The notes beneath the pieces were generated by a model that saw only the letters and a program-made list of their open reading frames with translations, was not told the origin of the DNA and did not search any database. 64,000 nucleotides of DNA from an uncultured Flavobacteriaceae bacterium (lineage in GTDB: Bacteria; Bacteroidota; Bacteroidia; Flavobacteriales; Flavobacteriaceae), in NCBI GenBank assembly GCA_943789465.1, contig CALSUF010000002.1, positions 186,001 to 250,000 of the forward strand, read 5' to 3'. A program made the position numbers and the translations under genes. Below are positions 53,743-62,473 of the stretch, piece after piece (position 1 is the stretch's first letter; every line of letters starts with the position of its first letter).

Positions 53743-54066
53743 TTAAGAATTTTTTTCTATTTCTGCCATTATTTCCTGCCATTTTTCTAAACTCTCATCA
53801 AAGCCTCCAGAAAAAATCAGATATACTACATATATAAAATATAACACATTGATAATTAGTGATACTAAGGCAACAATTTTAGCGGTATTCATTGCGTTTA
53901 GATTCCCATCATAGTCATCAGGGTTTTCTGTAGCATTTTTAACTTTGTTGTTTGCTATTAGGAAAGCAGGACCAGATAATAAAAATCCGAGACCGCCAAA
54001 GCAGCAGCAGAGTAAGCCTACAATACTTAGCACATAGATGATGGTGGTGTTTAATTGTTTTTTCAT
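53743..54066 (-). CDS. CCC-motif membrane protein
   Basis: The protein has 107 residues with two hydrophobic helices: the first (IIYVLSIVGLLCCCFGGLGFL) contains the name-giving CCC and the second (ALVSLIINVLYFIYVVYLIF) follows a polar acidic loop (NATENPDDYDG). The C-terminal tail is acidic and cytosolic or periplasmic. The function is unknown. It lies 11 bp after the DUF2752 gene, a common pairing in Flavobacteriia as far as I recall, so co-transcription is likely. Confidence 0.9.
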   Translation of the reverse strand: MKKQLNTTIIYVLSIVGLLCCCFGGLGFLLSGPAFLIANNKVKNATENPDDYDGNLNAMNTAKIVALVSLIINVLYFIYVVYLIFSGGFDESLEKWQEIMAEIEKNS

Positions 54067-54077
54067 TTAATTTAATT

Positions 54078-54356
54078 TTAGAGATGTTTGATGGTGTAGC
54101 TAATTATTATGGTCGCAATTGATGTAATTGACAGCCAATTGATTCCTTTTCTGTAATTTTTGAATTTATAAAACCTAGTGAGTATTAAATATGCTAACAG
54201 TATCAATAAAGGGTATATGGCTGCATACATAAAAAAGGCATCAATGAAATGACCTTTCCATATTAAAACTAAAGATCTTTGAAAGCCACATCCCATGCAT
54301 TCAAACCCAAAAAGAGTTTTGCTTAAACATGGAATCATATAGTTTTCTAAAGTCAT
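54078..54356 (-). CDS. DUF2752 membrane protein
   Basis: The protein has 92 residues. CLSKTLFGFECMGCGFQRS near the N-terminus is the DUF2752 Cys motif (xCxxCGxxRS), followed by two or three hydrophobic helices (FFMYAAIYPLLILLAYLIL and WLSITSIATIIISYTI). The function is unknown. It precedes the CCC-motif gene in a two-gene unit. Confidence 0.9.
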   Translation of the reverse strand: MTLENYMIPCLSKTLFGFECMGCGFQRSLVLIWKGHFIDAFFMYAAIYPLLILLAYLILTRFYKFKNYRKGINWLSITSIATIIISYTIKHL

Positions 54357-54473
54357 TGCTTGTATTTTCGAATAGAATTTTCAAATTAAGAGAAATATTT
54401 TTGAAATAAAAAATGGTTATTGCTATTTATCATAAATTCAAAAACTGTAATTTTGATTTTTACACAAAAAGAG

Positions 54474-54674
54474 ATGTCAAAACGTAATCTTTATTATACC
54501 TGTTTGATATTAGGTGTTTTTCTTGTAATTTTCACAGAATTTCAAGACACTCCTGATTTGATGCTGCAAATAGGTGGGTTTTGTTTATTAATGCTATCTT
54601 TATATCAGTTGTCTAAAGGAATCAAAGAGTTACCAACAAAAGATTTTTATGTTGAAAATGAAGAAGAAGAATGA
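54474..54674 (+). CDS. small two-helix membrane protein upstream of the Smr gene
   Basis: The product has 66 residues from ATG 54474 (MSKRNLYYTCLILGVF); the frame is open further upstream, but that part is not conserved-looking. It has two hydrophobic stretches (CLILGVFLVIFTEF and LMLQIGGFCLLMLSLYQL) and an acidic tail (ENEEEE). The last codon overlaps the start of the Smr gene (ATGA), indicating translational coupling. Function is unknown; I did not recognise a named family. Confidence 0.8.
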   Translation: MSKRNLYYTCLILGVFLVIFTEFQDTPDLMLQIGGFCLLMLSLYQLSKGIKELPTKDFYVENEEEE

Positions 54675-55231
54675 AATTTGAAATCAATGATACAGTAGCC
54701 GTTTTGGATGATGACTTGTCAGGAGTGATTTCCAAGATTGAAGGTTCTGAAATTACGGTTGCGACTACAAATGGGTTTGAGTTAAAATTTCAAGCGAATG
54801 AGTTGGTCAAAATCAAAGATCCTCGAATGATGAGTAGTTCGCTATTTTTAAATAAGTCTCTGGAAAGTGTTTTATCTGAAAAGGCAACCAAAAAACGTAC
54901 AAACCCTCCCAAAGTTTCTTCAAAGGAACGTACACAACCAGCGATGGAAGTCGATTTGCATATCAACCAATTAGTTAAGAATTCTCGGGGAATGCAAAAT
55001 CATGAGATGCTTAATTTACAGATTGAAACCGCCAAACGACGCTTAGAGTTTGGGTTTCAAAACCGCATTCAACGCATTGTGTTTATTCATGGAGTAGGGG
55101 AAGGAGTCCTGAAATTAGAACTGGAGTATCTTTTCAAGCGTTATGAAGGTTTAAAATTTTACGATGCTAATTACCAAAAATATGGACAGGGGGCGACCGA
55201 AGTTTATATTTTTCAGTCAAAAACATCTTAA
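54671..55231 (+). CDS. Smr-domain protein (MutS2-like C-terminal)
   Basis: The protein has 186 residues: an N-terminal SH3-like beta domain (~1-60, VAVLDDDLSGVISKIEG), a basic linker (~70-90) and a Smr domain (~95-183) with VDLHINQL (DLH motif) and IVFIHGVGEGVLKLEL (HGxGxG motif). Smr domains bind and nick nucleic acid in MutS2-related proteins and in ribosome rescue. Stand-alone forms of this layout are common in Bacteroidota. It is coupled to a small membrane protein. Confidence 0.93.
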   Translation: MKFEINDTVAVLDDDLSGVISKIEGSEITVATTNGFELKFQANELVKIKDPRMMSSSLFLNKSLESVLSEKATKKRTNPPKVSSKERTQPAMEVDLHINQLVKNSRGMQNHEMLNLQIETAKRRLEFGFQNRIQRIVFIHGVGEGVLKLELEYLFKRYEGLKFYDANYQKYGQGATEVYIFQSKTS

Positions 55232-55235
55232 TAAG

Positions 55236-56096
55236 TTATTGTTTTTCGTAAGTCCCTAATTCAAAGCTATCAGTTGCTAAGATTGATAAATCGATATTTT
55301 CTAAAGTGACGTTGATTTTAAATGTGCGAGTAAACTCGTTGGCTCTCACAAAATTAACTGCGTAAGTATCCGAAACAGTATCATCTAGAAATCGTGCGAC
55401 TGCTGCTCCCGTGGCTAAGTCATCAAATAAATTACCATTATTGTTTTGATCTTCAAAATACGTAAGTGTGCCATCATTGTCATCATCTGTATCCAAATAA
55501 TCTGGAGTGCCGTCACCATCTGTATCCTGGGCATCCGAAAGATCACCATCGTTATTGGGATCTGGTTTCTCATTTAATGTGGGTACATTATCTCCATCAT
55601 CGTCACTGTCTTTGTAGTTTTCAATGCCGTCACCATCAGAATCTCCAACAAATTCTAGGTCATTTGGAACGCCATCATTGTCATCATCTATAAAAGTTGA
55701 TATAAAATTAGCGGTTCCGTTGTTTGCTGTATAACTATTATTTACAGAAACATTGGCATCTGGAATGTCTTCACAAATATAGTTGTTAGGGTCTCCTGTG
55801 TAGGTTCTGTATATAAATTTTATACTGGAATTATTTATGGACATTGATTCCATACTCCCAGAAACTTCAGGGTTAAGAATCCTGTCTGCCTGTGCATTGT
55901 TTGGAAATAAAAGTGTGAGCGATTCAAAAGGGTCCTCTTTAGTGTCGTATAAAATATAATTATTTGATGCAGCACTTCCACAAAGTGTGAGATTTTTGTC
56001 AAAATCTAATTCAACATTCAAAACATCTCCATCGTTACAAGACAAAAGAAAACTACAACAACATAGTAAGATTAATAAATATCGCATGCCAAACAT
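55236..56096 (-). CDS. thrombospondin type 3-like calcium-binding lipoprotein
   Basis: The protein has 286 residues with lipobox CCSFLLSC (Cys ~20) followed by NDGD. The N-terminal half is beta-rich and unrecognised. Residues ~137-215 hold a run of TSP3-type Ca2+ motifs (DDDNDGVPNDLEF, DSDGDGIENYKD, DTDGDGTPDYLD, DDDNDGTLTY). The C-terminal part looks like a beta-sandwich. The protein is probably anchored on the cell surface with the acidic repeats binding calcium; the role is unknown. MRYLL three codons on is an alternative start. Confidence 0.88.
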   Translation of the reverse strand: MFGMRYLLILLCCCSFLLSCNDGDVLNVELDFDKNLTLCGSAASNNYILYDTKEDPFESLTLLFPNNAQADRILNPEVSGSMESMSINNSSIKFIYRTYTGDPNNYICEDIPDANVSVNNSYTANNGTANFISTFIDDDNDGVPNDLEFVGDSDGDGIENYKDSDDDGDNVPTLNEKPDPNNDGDLSDAQDTDGDGTPDYLDTDDDNDGTLTYFEDQNNNGNLFDDLATGAAVARFLDDTVSDTYAVNFVRANEFTRTFKINVTLENIDLSILATDSFELGTYEKQ

Positions 56097-56186
56097 ATTT
56101 TGACAAAAATACAGGATTTGTTAATTAGTTTGAATATAATTTGCTAATAATTTTATTTGGTTATTTTTGTGTAAAACTAAATCTCT

Positions 56187-57341
56187 ATGAGTTCAATTTA
56201 TTTGGATAATGCGGCGACTACTCAAGTCAGAGATGAAGTGATCGATACGATGGCTTCTGTATTGAAATCCAATTATGGTAACGCTTCTTCTACTCATGGT
56301 TTTGGACGTTCTTCAAAATCAATTATTGAAAGTTGTCGCAAGCGGATTGCGTCCCACTTTAATGTATTAGCATCTGAAATCGTATTTACTTCAGGAGGAA
56401 CTGAAGCTGATAATTTAGTATTACAATCTGCTGTTAAAGATTTGAAAGTAACTCATATTGTTACTTCTAAAATAGAACACCATGCCGTTCTGCATACAGT
56501 GGAACAATTGGCATTAGATTATAAGATTAAAGTTAGTTATGTTACTGTTTTAGCAGATGGTACTATTGATTATTTACATCTTGAAACTTTGTTAGATTCA
56601 ACAGAAAAAACCTTAGTATCACTGATGCACATCAATAATGAAATAGGTACTATTTTAGACATTCAAAAAGTAGCAGATTTATGCAAGTCTAATAATGCTC
56701 TTTTTCATAGCGATTCCGTACAATCTGTTGGACATTACCATTTGGATTTACAAACAATACCCATTGATTTTTTAGCCGCCAGTGCTCATAAATTTCACGG
56801 ACCTAAAGGGATTGGTTTTGTGTTTATTCGAAAAAACTCAGGACTTAAACCCTTAATTTATGGAGGAATGCAAGAAAGAGGTGTTCGTGCGGGAACTGAA
56901 AGTATTCACGATATTGTGGGCTTAGACGCTTCTTTGGCATTATCTTATCAAAATTTAGAGGTTGAAAGGACTCAAGTAAAGGCCCTAAAAACATATTTTG
57001 TAGAAAAATTAAAAACAACTATTGATGGTGTTAAATTTAATGGTTGTTGTAGTGATAATAATAAAAGTACTTATACACTTGTAAATGTATGTTTACCTGT
57101 TTCAGAAGTGAACGCCCCCATGTTTCTATTTCAATTGGATTTAAAGGGGATAGCATGTTCAAAAGGGAGCGCTTGCCAGAGTGGAAGTGATAAAGGTTCT
57201 CATGTATTATCGCAAATTCTTTCTGAAGCTGATCTAAAAAAGCCATCCATACGATTTTCTTTTAGTATTTATAATACTAAAGAAGAAATTGATACGGTTG
57301 TAGAAACATTAAAAACCTTAATAAATCCAGCAATTTCTTAA
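56187..57341 (+). CDS. cysteine desulfurase (NifS/IscS-like)
   Basis: The protein has 384 residues. It starts with IYLDNAATTQVRDEV; the PLP lysine is in ASAHKFHGPKGIGF (~200), H in SKIEHHAVLHT (~97), and the catalytic Cys loop is CSKGSACQSGSDKGSHV (~318-334). The enzyme takes sulfur from cysteine for Fe-S cluster or thiolation pathways. The long Cys loop is IscS/NifS-like (class I). It is divergent from the TSP3 gene and convergent with the TonB receptor, overlapping its end by 4 bp. Confidence 0.95.
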   Translation: MSSIYLDNAATTQVRDEVIDTMASVLKSNYGNASSTHGFGRSSKSIIESCRKRIASHFNVLASEIVFTSGGTEADNLVLQSAVKDLKVTHIVTSKIEHHAVLHTVEQLALDYKIKVSYVTVLADGTIDYLHLETLLDSTEKTLVSLMHINNEIGTILDIQKVADLCKSNNALFHSDSVQSVGHYHLDLQTIPIDFLAASAHKFHGPKGIGFVFIRKNSGLKPLIYGGMQERGVRAGTESIHDIVGLDASLALSYQNLEVERTQVKALKTYFVEKLKTTIDGVKFNGCCSDNNKSTYTLVNVCLPVSEVNAPMFLFQLDLKGIACSKGSACQSGSDKGSHVLSQILSEADLKKPSIRFSFSIYNTKEEIDTVVETLKTLINPAIS

Positions 57342-59803
57342 AAACGCATTCCTAGCCTGACATTAAATACTCTCGGAGTTAAATAGTTAGGGATTGAGTA
57401 TTGACGTTTAGAGTATACATCTCTTACCCATGTATTTGTGATGGAGTTTTGAACATCAAACATGTTAAAAATCTCCAAACCAATTGACAATTCTTTGAAT
57501 GGTTTACGCCATCCTTTTTTATTTGAATCTTTAGCATCTACAATCACATAGGACATTCCAACATCGGCGCGTTTATAATCAGGTAAACGACTTTGGTAAT
57601 TGTATGGACTGGTATAACTAGGAGAGCCACCAGGGACACCTGTATTGTACACTAAGTTTAGGTACATTTTCATTTTTGGAAGTTTTGGCACATAATCCTG
57701 AAAAAGAATTCCAAATTTTAAACGTTGATCCGTTGGACGTGCAATAAATCCTTGACTGCTAATGTTTTCTTCTGTTTTTAGATATCCAAATGAAAACCAC
57801 GATTCTGTGCCTGGAACAAACTCCCCGTTTAAGCGTAAATCAAAGCCATAAGCATAAGCTTCTGCAATGTTTGAAGCATCATAACGTATGCGGACGTTTT
57901 CAACGGTGTATGGGTTGACATCCGATAGGTTTTTATAATAAGCTTCAGAAATGAGTTTAAAAGGACGTTTCCACATCTCAAAACTATATTCGTTGGCAAG
58001 TACCAAATGAAATGATTGTTGTGCTTTGACATTGCTATTTACAATGCCATCACTGTTTCTAAGTTCTCTATAAAAAGGGGGTTGGTAATAGAGTCCACCA
58101 CTCAAACGGAACAACATATCTTTATTCCAATCTGGTTTAATTGCCAATTGTACGCGTGTACTGAATACCGATTGAGATGTGTTTTTAATACCATCGCCTT
58201 GTACCGTCCATGCATGGTAACGCACTCCAGCATTGGCATAAACTTCATGGTTTCCGATCATGCTTCGTCGGTTCCATTGCCCATAGGCTTGCACGCGGTT
58301 TATCTGTGTATTGTTAGTTGCTCGAATATTTTTATAGGGTGCTAAAGGACCTTCGTATGCAGTGTAAGGTTGGTCGTTAAAACTGTCTAAATTTGGTGGG
58401 TTGATAGAAAACCCAGCGGAATCAATCACTTCCCATTCTACAATACGATCACGGATGTCTTCATGGGTGTATTTCACAGACCATTCAAAATTATGATCTC
58501 CAGATTTTAAATAGCCTTTGTGTTCTACATTTGTAATTAAGGCATCTAAATCGTTTCGAGCATGGTTAATTTGTGAACCAATGCCTTCTGAAAACTCAAC
58601 CTCTCCTAAACTTTCGTCTCCAATATTGCTATTCACTTCTCCCAAACGGTATTGCGCAAGAATGTCAAAATATTCTTGTTCGGTAGTGTGAAACGTAGAG
58701 GCAATTAATTTTAATGTTAAGTTTTCATTTGCAAAATAACTTCCTTTAAATGCGCCAAAATAGGTGTTGTATTTATCATTTTCCTGCCCTTCATAAAACA
58801 CTAATAAGGCCAATGGTTCCTGTAATGTTCCAAAATTTGTTTGGCGGGTTCGTGGTTGATAATTGTAATCATTGATCGCTAAATTCCCTAAAAAACTCAA
58901 ATGAAACTTATCTGAAAATTTATAAGTAAGGTAGGATTGTATATCTGCAAACTTTGGAGTGAAGTTAGTTTGAGTTTCTTTAGAATCTACCAATAAACTG
59001 TTGTCTCTGTAACGAAGTCCTAGTAATGCAGAAAATTTTGAGTCTTTGCTTATGCTTTCGGCTGTTAAGCTACCACCTAATAAACTTAAATCTGCTTGAA
59101 CTCCAAACTTAATAGGGGTTCTATAAGTAATATCTAATACAGAAGATAGCTTGTCACCATACTTTGCTTGAAAGCCACCAGCTGTAAAATCTAAATTTTG
59201 AACCATGTCCGTATTCACAAAACTGAGCCCTTCTTGTTGACCTGAACGCACCAAAAATGGACGGTAAACTTCTATTTCGTTTACATAAACGAGATTTTCA
59301 TCAAAATTCCCTCCTCTTACAGAATATTGAGTACTCAATTCATTTGAAATATTTACGCCAGGAAGTGTTTTTAATAAGTTTTCTACGCCAGGTTGTGCTC
59401 CCTTTATAGTACGAATAATTTGGGGTGAAATTGTTGTAATTCCTTCTAATTCTTTTCTTTTTGAACCTGTAATTACAACCGTTTCAATCTGTTCATAACT
59501 ATTTTTTAAAACGGGATTAAATTCTAATTCCTCTCCGTTTTTTAAATTAAAAGGTGCTTCTAAATACTTGTAGTTAATATGCGAAAATTGAATTTTTACT
59601 TTTGTATTCGCGGGTATTTTTAAAATATAAAACCCATTTATATTGGTTGTTGTACCATTATTGTCTGAGATTACATTGACACCCTCTATAGGCTCGTTGA
59701 GTTCATTAAGAACAATACCTCGCAAGGTAGCAGATTGCCCTGAAGCCATTGCTGGTAAAATTAAAATAAAGAATAAAATCTGGTATGCCGTGATTGATTT
59801 CAA
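57338..59803 (-). CDS. TonB-dependent receptor with carboxypeptidase-like N-terminal domain
   Basis: The protein has 821 residues: a signal peptide (to ~22, MASGQ), a CarboxypepD_reg-like domain (~25-105, LRGIVLNELNEPIEGVNV), a plug (~115-230, VENLLKTLPGVNISNE and YSVRGGNFDENLVYVNEI), and a 22-strand beta-barrel to the end (VFNVRLGMRF). No SusD partner is present and it is not near glycan genes, so this is a single receptor, probably for a cofactor, siderophore or peptide. It lies 12 bp after the M23 peptidase gene, so the pair is co-transcribed. Confidence 0.93.
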   Translation of the reverse strand: MKSITAYQILFFILILPAMASGQSATLRGIVLNELNEPIEGVNVISDNNGTTTNINGFYILKIPANTKVKIQFSHINYKYLEAPFNLKNGEELEFNPVLKNSYEQIETVVITGSKRKELEGITTISPQIIRTIKGAQPGVENLLKTLPGVNISNELSTQYSVRGGNFDENLVYVNEIEVYRPFLVRSGQQEGLSFVNTDMVQNLDFTAGGFQAKYGDKLSSVLDITYRTPIKFGVQADLSLLGGSLTAESISKDSKFSALLGLRYRDNSLLVDSKETQTNFTPKFADIQSYLTYKFSDKFHLSFLGNLAINDYNYQPRTRQTNFGTLQEPLALLVFYEGQENDKYNTYFGAFKGSYFANENLTLKLIASTFHTTEQEYFDILAQYRLGEVNSNIGDESLGEVEFSEGIGSQINHARNDLDALITNVEHKGYLKSGDHNFEWSVKYTHEDIRDRIVEWEVIDSAGFSINPPNLDSFNDQPYTAYEGPLAPYKNIRATNNTQINRVQAYGQWNRRSMIGNHEVYANAGVRYHAWTVQGDGIKNTSQSVFSTRVQLAIKPDWNKDMLFRLSGGLYYQPPFYRELRNSDGIVNSNVKAQQSFHLVLANEYSFEMWKRPFKLISEAYYKNLSDVNPYTVENVRIRYDASNIAEAYAYGFDLRLNGEFVPGTESWFSFGYLKTEENISSQGFIARPTDQRLKFGILFQDYVPKLPKMKMYLNLVYNTGVPGGSPSYTSPYNYQSRLPDYKRADVGMSYVIVDAKDSNKKGWRKPFKELSIGLEIFNMFDVQNSITNTWVRDVYSKRQYSIPNYLTPRVFNVRLGMRF

Positions 59804-59815
59804 ATTGATAAGGTG

Positions 59816-61504
59816 TTATTTTCTGTAAAACGTAGTTTCAAATGTAGAACTATTTCCAACATTATCGGTTACAATGATTTTTAAATTGTTTTTCGTGTCT
59901 TGAATAATTTCATCATTAAAATCATGAACAAGCGTTTGTGTTTTAGTGTCGTACTCCATTAAAATCCATTGATTATTGATAGTTGCTCTGTAATTTTTAA
60001 TTCCAGAAATTTGATCTGAAATTTTTATTTTTAGGTAACGGTAATTACTTATCCAACTTCCATTTTTAAAATTTATTGTTTTAATTTTTGGTTTTTCATC
60101 ATCAACTCCTAGAGTGTAATTTCCTAAATACTTGGTACGGGCAGTCAATGTGTTTCCACGTTTTTTAGTAGGGGTGTAATAGAGCTTATTGCCGTAACGA
60201 GATACACTAGCAATATATAGTTTATTTTTGTCTGTGCCTTTATACTGACTGATATCAAAATTTATGTTGATTGATTTCTGTAAAGGAATGCTTGGTTTGT
60301 GTAGTTTTAAAGTGTCATTAGTGACCTCAAAATTGATAGCAACATCTTCGTAAAAAGAATCCCTGTAAATTTGAACTTTGACATGGTCTTTTTCTAAAAT
60401 TGTTTCTTCTTTTGCAATGATTTGATGAAGATTCAAAGGCAAGGGCTTGGCTTCAGGTAGTTCTTTTTTCAAACCTTTAATAGGGATACTTAAATCTGAT
60501 TGGTTGCCTTTATAATCACTTACGGATATTTTGTATATTGAATTTGTATCTCCCTTTATAGATACCATTCCTTGAGTGGTGTGGCTTTTGAAAAGTTTCA
60601 AGGGATTGTTGCTTTGGATGAATAATTTTTGAATCCTTTTTTTGGTTTCAAAAAAGTAAGCATAATCAATATACCGGTTTAGGTGTTTTGTTTCATTAAA
60701 TGAAAAACGTTTGAAATCAACCTCTAAACAAGTGGTGCCATTAAAGGTTGTTTGGATATAATTAAGTCCATTTTTGTTGGCTGCAAAATCTTGTTTGTCA
60801 GTACTAATAATCCCAAAACCAATATCCCCAAAAGCCGTAATTTGTTCGGTTTTATATTGACCGTTTGGCAGTTTTATGATTCTGATTTTCACTCTTGATG
60901 TTTCACCGTTTATATGACTTCCATCAGATAATGGATATCCAAATAACTCATAGACTACAGGTTTTGTGGTGTCTTTGATCTCAAGACCAAATAACATGGG
61001 GTTCATGGGGCGTTCCTGCTTGTCTCTAATTTCAAAATGAAGATGCGGACCACCAGACCCACCTGTGTTTCCAGTATAAGCGATCATTTCTTTAGCTAAA
61101 ACTTTAAGTTCTTCGGCTTTTGGAAATAGTTCTAGTTCAAATGATTCATTGATATATTGTTGTTTTTTTACGTAGGCTTCAATAGTTGGAGAGTATTTTT
61201 GAAGGTGTGCATAAACTGTTGTGTAGCCATTTGGATGAGTGATATACAACGCTTTTCCATAGCCATAACGAGATATTTTAATCCGACTCACATAACCTGC
61301 CGCTGCAGCATACGTTTTGAATCCTTCTTTTCCTTGTGTTTTTATATCCAATCCAGAATGAAAATGATTCGAGCGGAGTTCTGCAAAAGTCCCTGATAGC
61401 ACCAATGTAATATCAAGAGGGCTTGAAAAATAATCTTGAGGATAGGGGGTTTGTGCGTTACAAAATTGAATTATGAATAAGATTGAAAATAAACTCGTTT
61501 TCAT
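59816..61504 (-). CDS. M23 family metallopeptidase
   Basis: The protein has 562 residues with a signal peptide (MKTSLFSILFIIQFCNAQ) and an M23 LytM domain at ~25-170: the zinc ligands lie in NHFHSGLDI (HxxxD) and GPHLHFEI (HxH), and the Tyr-rich YGKALYITHPNGYTTVYAHL is the middle block. The remaining ~390 residues look like beta-sandwich modules. M23 enzymes cut peptidoglycan cross-bridges; the large extension is usual in Flavobacteriia. I chose the ATG at 61502-61504 for the signal peptide; a longer frame starts at 61567. It precedes the TonB receptor. Confidence 0.93.
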   Translation of the reverse strand: MKTSLFSILFIIQFCNAQTPYPQDYFSSPLDITLVLSGTFAELRSNHFHSGLDIKTQGKEGFKTYAAAAGYVSRIKISRYGYGKALYITHPNGYTTVYAHLQKYSPTIEAYVKKQQYINESFELELFPKAEELKVLAKEMIAYTGNTGGSGGPHLHFEIRDKQERPMNPMLFGLEIKDTTKPVVYELFGYPLSDGSHINGETSRVKIRIIKLPNGQYKTEQITAFGDIGFGIISTDKQDFAANKNGLNYIQTTFNGTTCLEVDFKRFSFNETKHLNRYIDYAYFFETKKRIQKLFIQSNNPLKLFKSHTTQGMVSIKGDTNSIYKISVSDYKGNQSDLSIPIKGLKKELPEAKPLPLNLHQIIAKEETILEKDHVKVQIYRDSFYEDVAINFEVTNDTLKLHKPSIPLQKSININFDISQYKGTDKNKLYIASVSRYGNKLYYTPTKKRGNTLTARTKYLGNYTLGVDDEKPKIKTINFKNGSWISNYRYLKIKISDQISGIKNYRATINNQWILMEYDTKTQTLVHDFNDEIIQDTKNNLKIIVTDNVGNSSTFETTFYRK

Positions 61505-61664
61505 ATAAATAGGATAGAATGCTAATTTATACAATTGATCGTAATTAGAAAAATAAATAAAACTCATCTTGATAGTTTCAGCAAATAAATAAAAATTATA
61601 GGTAAAACAATTGTGTTATTAAATATGGAATGTTAAATTTGTGAAATAGGTATTGAAACTGTAA

Positions 61665-61955
61665 ATGAGCAAAATAGAGCTAATTGTCAATTCTTTAGAG
61701 CAAAAAGTGCAACGTGTTTTGCATGAGATGACTGAATTAAAAAAAGACAACGCGTTTTTAAAAGACGAATTACTCAAATCAAATGCTTTAAATTCTAAGT
61801 ATTTGGAATCACTTCAACAAAAAGAAGACGATTTTAAAACGCTCAAATTTGCAAATTCGATACTTGGCAGTGACGAAAGTAAAAGAGAAACAAAACTTAA
61901 AATTAATACTTTAATTAAAGAAATTGATGATTGTATATCAAAGCTATCAGATTAA
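61665..61955 (+). CDS. coiled-coil protein upstream of zapA
   Basis: The protein has 96 residues, nearly all alpha-helical and coiled-coil (SLEQKVQRVLHEMTELKKDNAFLKDELLKSN and onward), with no cysteine-rich or catalytic features. It lies 12 bp before zapA in the same direction. In Flavobacteriia such short coiled-coil genes stand before zapA, and a ZapB-like structural role in division is plausible, but that is inference; the gene is not recognisable by sequence. Confidence 0.85.
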   Translation: MSKIELIVNSLEQKVQRVLHEMTELKKDNAFLKDELLKSNALNSKYLESLQQKEDDFKTLKFANSILGSDESKRETKLKINTLIKEIDDCISKLSD

Positions 61956-61967
61956 AGTTTACAGTTT

Positions 61968-62270
61968 ATGAGTGAGCGGTTAAAAATAAAATTATCCATA
62001 GCCAATAGAGTATATCCATTGACTATCACTCCCGATCAAGAAGAAGGGCTTCGTTTAGCCGCTCAAAAAATTGATACAACTATAAAACAATTTGAGAAAA
62101 GTTACTCTGTTCAAGATAAGCAAGATGTGCTGGCCATGTGCGCCCTTCAGTTTGCAACTCAAAACGAACAAAAAACTATAGATAAAACTAGCTTAAATGA
62201 GGATTTAGAATCCCGTCTGATAGCTGTAAACGAATTATTAGACACTCATTTAAACAACAACGTTCTTTAA
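61968..62270 (+). CDS. zapA: cell division protein ZapA
   Basis: The protein has 100 residues with the ZapA N-terminal fold (LKIKLSIANRVYPLTITPDQEEGLRLAAQKIDTTI) and a coiled-coil C-terminal helix. ZapA tetramers bundle FtsZ filaments at the Z-ring. It follows the coiled-coil gene by 12 bp and precedes a probable 6S RNA and rny, a conserved neighbourhood. Confidence 0.94.
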   Translation: MSERLKIKLSIANRVYPLTITPDQEEGLRLAAQKIDTTIKQFEKSYSVQDKQDVLAMCALQFATQNEQKTIDKTSLNEDLESRLIAVNELLDTHLNNNVL

Positions 62271-62282
62271 ATAAAATTAGGT

Positions 62283-62455
62283 TACTGCCTATATTGATCA
62301 TTTTTTTGATAAACTCAACGGAAATTCTTTAAAAAAGAGTGCGTTTAAGTTGTAAAAGCATGCTGTCTTGTTACAGATCCTTGATCAGCTTTTCAACTCT
62401 AAATCTTGTATTTATGGAGTTTATACAAAATCCAGATTGATGTAGGCTTTTTTTT
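62283..62455 (+). ncRNA. ssrS: probable 6S RNA (ssrS, 6S-Flavo type)
   Basis: The gap between zapA and rny holds a ~173-base stretch that can fold into one long rod. Its ends pair (GCCTA at 62287 with TAGGC at 62443-62447), an inner arm pairs AACTC near 62313 with GAGTT near 62417, and the apical arm pairs AAGTTGTAAAAGC (62346) with GCTTTTCAACT (62388), leaving large internal bulges on both sides. A T run follows at once. A rod with a large central bubble is the 6S RNA shape that mimics an open promoter and binds RNA polymerase. In E. coli ssrS also follows zapA. No covariance search was possible. Confidence 0.75.
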
Positions 62456-62473
62456 TAAATTAAACTATCAACT

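Noticed and set aside
55466-55693. His- and Cys-rich ORF opposite the TSP3 repeats
   Set aside because: The composition comes from reading the Asp/Asn-rich calcium repeats on the opposite strand.
57338-59803. TonB receptor as a SusC for the laminarin locus
   Set aside because: It is 33 kb away, has no SusD neighbour and pairs with an M23 peptidase, so a link to glucan uptake is not supported.
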